This document shows, piece after piece, positions 7,508 through 9,998 of a DNA stretch of 9,998 nucleotides. The notes under the pieces were generated by a model. That model made no database searches. It saw nothing but the letters and a program-made list of their open reading frames with translations, and was not told the DNA's origin. This DNA is from Pseudomonadota bacterium (lineage in GTDB: Bacteria > Pseudomonadota > Alphaproteobacteria > Kiloniellales > J153): assembly GCA_022572105.1 (NCBI GenBank), contig JACZWN010000129.1, forward strand, positions 1 through 9,998, read 5' to 3'. A program made the translations under genes and the position numbers. Positions within the stretch are counted from its first letter, which is position 1; every line of letters begins with the position of its first letter.

Positions 7508-7722
7508 GTGAGACCTTTCCCTTTGCGCCGTTCGCATCGAACCCGGGCCGCGGTGCTTTCGCCGCTCTCCGGGTCCCCGCGCCGCGCGCAGTTCGCGCTC
7601 TTCCCCCCGTCGTTCATCAAATACGGTTGACGGAGGCCGGTCAAGATGCCCCGGGCCGCCCGTCGCCCCGCCGGCCCACGGCCCACCTATCCACGGCCCG
7701 GCCTCACGCCAGGCCGCCGCGT
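7508..7722. other. Intergenic gap between phnA and the hydro-lyase gene
   Basis: No family-like frame was found on either strand. The stretch near 7670-7705 is GC-rich with the short element CACGGCCC occurring twice around CACCTATC, but it gives no convincing terminator. The gap is large for genes in one operon, so the hydro-lyase may have its own promoter or sequence may have been lost here. Confidence 0.35.
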
Positions 7723-9030
7723 CTAGAGCGCTGAACGAGATCCCCCGGTCCCGGCACGCGCGTGGTTCAGGGCGACATCGAAGACGTCGAAGTTGCGCAG
7801 CCGCCGCTCGGCCCCGAGCGTCGGGGTCGGACGGTTGAGCAGCAAGGGCACGCGCTGCTCGGAGAGGCCGCCGTGGGAGCGCAGCGGCTCGGTCAGGCCC
7901 GAGAGGTCGTGGCGCTCGGGGCGGGTGCCCAGCACCTTGTTGCGCGTTGATATGACGATCACGTCGCCGACCCGGTCCTCGGGCAGCTCGAATCGCCGGC
8001 AGCCCTCGCCGCGGGCGAGCGCGCATTCGATCCCGTCGAGCGCCGCAAGACGTGAAATCACCTCCGCCGCATCCACCCGGTCCGGCAGGTAGATGGTGGC
8101 GAAGCCGCCGAGCGCGCCGTGATGCACCACGTAGGGGTCGGTGATCGGGCAGATGACCCGCGCCGCGCCCTCGCCCAGCCAGTCGTCCATCAATGCCTGC
8201 AGGTAGATCACGTCGGGGTCGCCGCTGGCGTCGTGCTTGGCCTTCATGCCGTGGTCGGCGGTCAGCGCCAGCGTCACGCCGAGCGCGTCGAACTGTGCGA
8301 AATAGCCGTCCATCATGCGGTAGAAGGAATTGGCGCCGTCGGAGCCCGGCGCGTGCTTGTGCTGCACGTAGTCCGTGGTCGAGAGATACAGGATATCCGG
8401 GCGCAGCCTTTCCATCAGCCTGACCCCGGCGGCGAACACGAATTCGCTCAAGTCCGCGCTGTAGACCGGCGGCACCGGCAGCCCGACCGTCTCCAGGACG
8501 TTCTCTATGCCGTGTTCCGCGAGGTTTGCCTCGTCGGCCTTCTCGGCCGAGAAGCAGAACGACCCGCTGGTCCCGAAGGCCAGGCCGTGGCCGAGCAGGC
8601 GGCGCAGCTTGTCCTTGGCGGTGATCGCCCCGACCTTGGCGCCGGCCTTCTGGAAGGCCTCGAAGAGGGTCCCGGCGCGCAGGAACTTGGGGTCGTTCAT
8701 CATCACCTCGGCGTCCGACTCGCGGTCGTAGAAGTAGTTGCCGCAGATGCCGTGCACCGCCGGCGGGACGCCGGTGACGATCGAGAGGTTGTTGGGGTTG
8801 GTGAAGCTCGGCACGACGCAGTCGGCCAGGCGCTTGGTGCCGGTCTCGAGCGCGGCGCCGAGATAGGGCATTTGGCCGGCGGCGATGGCGCGCTCGATGT
8901 AGCCGCCCGAATCGCTGCCCTCGTAGTCCGGCTCGCTGCCGTCGATGCAGACCACCACCACCGGCTCGTCCGGCCAGGCATAGGACCGGCCGTTGACCTC
9001 GACGGTCGGGTTGCCTCCGCTCGTGTTCAT
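7723..9030 (-). CDS. phnA: Phosphonoacetate hydrolase (alkaline phosphatase superfamily)
   Basis: 435 residues from the ATG at 9028-9030; the open frame continues to 9132 but those residues are not family-like. The enzyme hydrolyses the C-P bond of phosphonoacetate to acetate and phosphate in the cytoplasm, with two metal ions and a threonine nucleophile. Expected residues are visible: D30 (VVVVCIDGSEPDYE), nucleophile T77 (PSFTNPNNLSIVTG), D220 and H224 (LYLSTTDYVQHKHAPG), D259/H260 (LALTADHGMKAKH) and H386 (LRSHGGLSEQRVPLLLNR). HGICGNYFYD (93-102) is also typical of PhnA. Length is near the usual 410-430, with a short extra tail. phnW, phnY and phnX, the usual phosphonate partners, are not in the window. 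This is the C-P hydrolase PhnA, not the unrelated small E. coli protein of the same name. The ribosome site (GGGG near 9040) is modest. Confidence 0.94.
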   Translation of the reverse strand: MNTSGGNPTVEVNGRSYAWPDEPVVVVCIDGSEPDYEGSDSGGYIERAIAAGQMPYLGAALETGTKRLADCVVPSFTNPNNLSIVTGVPPAVHGICGNYFYDRESDAEVMMNDPKFLRAGTLFEAFQKAGAKVGAITAKDKLRRLLGHGLAFGTSGSFCFSAEKADEANLAEHGIENVLETVGLPVPPVYSADLSEFVFAAGVRLMERLRPDILYLSTTDYVQHKHAPGSDGANSFYRMMDGYFAQFDALGVTLALTADHGMKAKHDASGDPDVIYLQALMDDWLGEGAARVICPITDPYVVHHGALGGFATIYLPDRVDAAEVISRLAALDGIECALARGEGCRRFELPEDRVGDVIVISTRNKVLGTRPERHDLSGLTEPLRSHGGLSEQRVPLLLNRPTPTLGAERRLRNFDVFDVALNHARAGTGGSRSAL

Positions 9031-9206
9031 TCGTTTGCCCCAATCCAGGTTCGCGCGACTAGGCACGACAGTAGTCCATCGCCGCATCCGGTTCCATGCC
9101 TGTCGACGGAGGCGCCGGGCTGACAATCTCACCCTTTGCGCAGCGGTAGCGCCCGGATGTGGCCGGCCCCTGCGGCTGTGGTCGGGGCAGGCGGACGCTC
9201 GAAGAT

Positions 9207-9220
9207 TTGATTCATATCAA
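9207..9220 (+). promoter_or_regulatory. FNR/Anr/Dnr-type operator, perfect consensus
   Basis: TTGAT-TCAT-ATCAA is a perfect match to the TTGATNNNNATCAA half-site pair bound by FNR/CRP-superfamily oxygen- or NO-responsive activators. Its centre is about 98 bases upstream of the ATG at 9312. If it activates from the usual -41.5 position, transcription would start near 9255. It suggests low-oxygen or nitrogen-oxide control of the cupredoxin-like gene; an effect on divergent phnA is also possible. Confidence 0.75.
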
Positions 9221-9251
9221 TGACACCGGTGACCGGAGCCGATTTCCTGGT

Positions 9252-9274
9252 CCCCAATCCCGACTCGGTTGGGG
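9252..9274 (+). other. Hairpin in the presumed leader of the cupredoxin-like gene
   Basis: CCCCAA (9252-9257) pairs with TTGGGG (9269-9274), and inside it CCG (9260-9262) pairs with CGG (9266-9268) around a three-base loop, leaving a two-base TC bulge. CTTCTT follows at 9275-9280. It could be a weak intrinsic terminator/attenuator or an mRNA-stabilising element; the T-run is too broken to decide. Confidence 0.45.
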
Positions 9275-9298
9275 CTTCTTCCGACGGCTTCACATTCC

Positions 9299-9304
9299 AG
9301 GAGG
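9299..9304 (+). promoter_or_regulatory. Strong Shine-Dalgarno AGGAGG
   Basis: AGGAGG ends seven bases before the ATG at 9312 and fixes that start, which also begins a textbook signal peptide. Confidence 0.8.
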
Positions 9305-9311
9305 TCTGATC

Positions 9312-9998
9312 ATGAAACGGTATCTCATGGTGGCGACCGCGGCGGCCTGCGCCGTGCTTGCCACCCTCGTTGGCGTCCAAGCCGCCGATCCGTATCGCGG
9401 CGAGCCTGTGGAAATCACGGTTCAACTCGGCACGGCGGGCGGTGACCTGGTGATGTCGCCCCGCGATCTGTCATTCGAAATCGGCAAGTATTACAAACTC
9501 GTTCTCAAGAACCCGAGCGATGCCCAGCACCGCCTGGCGGTCGCGGACTTCGCGTCCTCGGTCAGGACCTATGGCAAGCCCACGATCGACCGTGGCGAGG
9601 TCATGGGCCGGGCGGTATTGCCAGAAATCTTCACCTGCGCCAGCGCGGTGCTGGTGATGCACGCGTATGTCGACGGGGAGCTCGAACGGCGCATCGGCGA
9701 ACTCGCGCGCGCTGCCGGCTTCGAGCACGTGGCGCTGTCACACGAGCTCGCCGCGGAGCTCGGCATGTTGGCGCGGGGCGACACGGCGATGGTGGACGCC
9801 TACCTCACCCCGCTGCTGAGGGCGTACTTGCGCACGCTACAAGCAGAGCTCCCGGGCAGCAGGCTGCGGCTCATGCAGTCGAGCGGCGCGCTTTCGCCCA
9901 TCGATCGCTTGCGCGGTCCGGCGGCGGTGCTGTCGGGTCCTGCCGGGGGGGTGGTGGCGTGCGCGAGCGTGGCGGAGCGCGTGGGCATCGAGCAGCTG
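9312..9998 (+). CDS. Chimeric frame: secreted cupredoxin-like N-terminus joined to 5-oxoprolinase/hydantoinase A middle (runs off window)
   Basis: The frame is open for 229 codons to the window edge. Residues 1-25 are a signal peptide (MKRYLMVATAAACAVLA core, cleavage after VQAA). Residues about 26-95 resemble the first half of small copper-binding cupredoxins: PVEITVQLG, DLVMSPRDLSFEIGKYYKLVLKNPS and FASSVRT. The second half, with the Cys/His/Met copper site, is missing. From about residue 110 the protein is a 5-oxoprolinase/HyuA (OPLAH) segment: AVLVMHAYVDGELERRIGEL, GFEHVALSHELAAELG, RGDTAMVDAYLTPLLRAYL, RLMQSSGALSPIDRLRGPAA and VLSGPAGGVVA. That enzyme is cytoplasmic, ATP-using and lacks a signal peptide; its first 100 or more residues are absent. 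A secreted cupredoxin on a cytosolic ATPase makes no sense, so this is probably a deletion junction or assembly error. I call it CDS because the start signals are excellent and no stop is seen. Confidence 0.75.
   Translation, partial: MKRYLMVATAAACAVLATLVGVQAADPYRGEPVEITVQLGTAGGDLVMSPRDLSFEIGKYYKLVLKNPSDAQHRLAVADFASSVRTYGKPTIDRGEVMGRAVLPEIFTCASAVLVMHAYVDGELERRIGELARAAGFEHVALSHELAAELGMLARGDTAMVDAYLTPLLRAYLRTLQAELPGSRLRLMQSSGALSPIDRLRGPAAVLSGPAGGVVACASVAERVGIEQL

Larger units (their letters stand above)
9031..9311. promoter_or_regulatory. Divergent intergenic region between phnA and the cupredoxin-like gene
   Basis: About 280 bases without a credible gene. It must hold the promoters for phnA (minus) and for the plus-strand gene at 9312. 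It contains an FNR-type box, the 8-base palindrome CACCGGTG at 9224-9231, a leader hairpin and a strong ribosome site, all clustered on the side of the plus-strand gene. No clear sigma-70 elements were recognised on the phnA side. Confidence 0.55.

Noticed and set aside
6656..9043. One 795-codon minus-strand frame that could be read as a phnA-region/hydro-lyase fusion
   Set aside because: The upstream 512 codons are an out-of-frame reading of phnA with no protein-like features; the hydro-lyase starts at 7507 with its own ribosome site.
8119..9123. Plus-strand open frame of about 334 codons opposite phnA
   Set aside because: Histidine/valine/glycine-rich shadow of a gene with a complete catalytic residue set on the minus strand.

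Overview
This is a high-GC, gene-dense bacterial window with strong G/C bias at third codon positions. Its genes are typical of a metabolically versatile proteobacterium (alpha- or gammaproteobacterial in flavour), but no rRNA, tRNA or housekeeping marker is present to place it further. No CRISPR array, insertion sequence, transposase, phage gene or RNA gene was seen. The content is small-molecule catabolism.

Layout. Positions 112-375 hold the orphan C-terminal end of a dihydrodipicolinate-synthase (DapA) family enzyme on the minus strand. A plus-strand operon follows: an enolase-superfamily (mandelate racemase type) enzyme at 439-1563, a uronate dehydrogenase (udh) at 1586-2395, and a secreted SUMF1/formylglycine-generating-enzyme-like protein at 2440-3249. 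A convergent minus-strand gene (3268-6000) encodes a 910-residue, four-module flavo/iron-sulfur fusion: PPOX-like FMN region, MOSC, FAD/NAD ferredoxin reductase, and [2Fe-2S] ferredoxin. Further along the minus strand are a collapsed TRAP-transporter remnant (dctP fused to dctM, 6285-6671), a DUF1445/YcsI family putative hydro-lyase (6656-7507) and a phosphonoacetate hydrolase (phnA, 7723-9030). Divergent from phnA, behind an ideal FNR/Anr-type box (9207-9220), is an open frame that runs off the window end. It joins the secreted N-terminal half of a cupredoxin-like protein to the middle of a 5-oxoprolinase/hydantoinase A.

How it fits together. Uronate dehydrogenase, an enolase-superfamily enzyme and a DapA-family enzyme are the three classes used in the oxidative route from hexuronates to 2-oxoglutarate semialdehyde; TRAP systems often import such sugar acids. 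Here the DapA member is only a stump and the TRAP system has collapsed, so if the route exists its missing parts lie elsewhere. PhnA releases acetate and phosphate from phosphonoacetate. The DUF1445 protein belongs to the family of vertebrate D-glutamate cyclase, whose product 5-oxoproline is the substrate class of the 5-oxoprolinase seen in fragment at the right edge.

The most striking property is the number of in-frame protein chimeras and truncated family members: a DapA stump, DctP::DctM with a second internal loss, a hydro-lyase running on into the TRAP remnant, and cupredoxin::5-oxoprolinase. Either this genome is losing DNA through many internal deletions, or the assembly has collapsed segments. 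Read-level checking of these junctions is the first thing to do before interpreting the biology.
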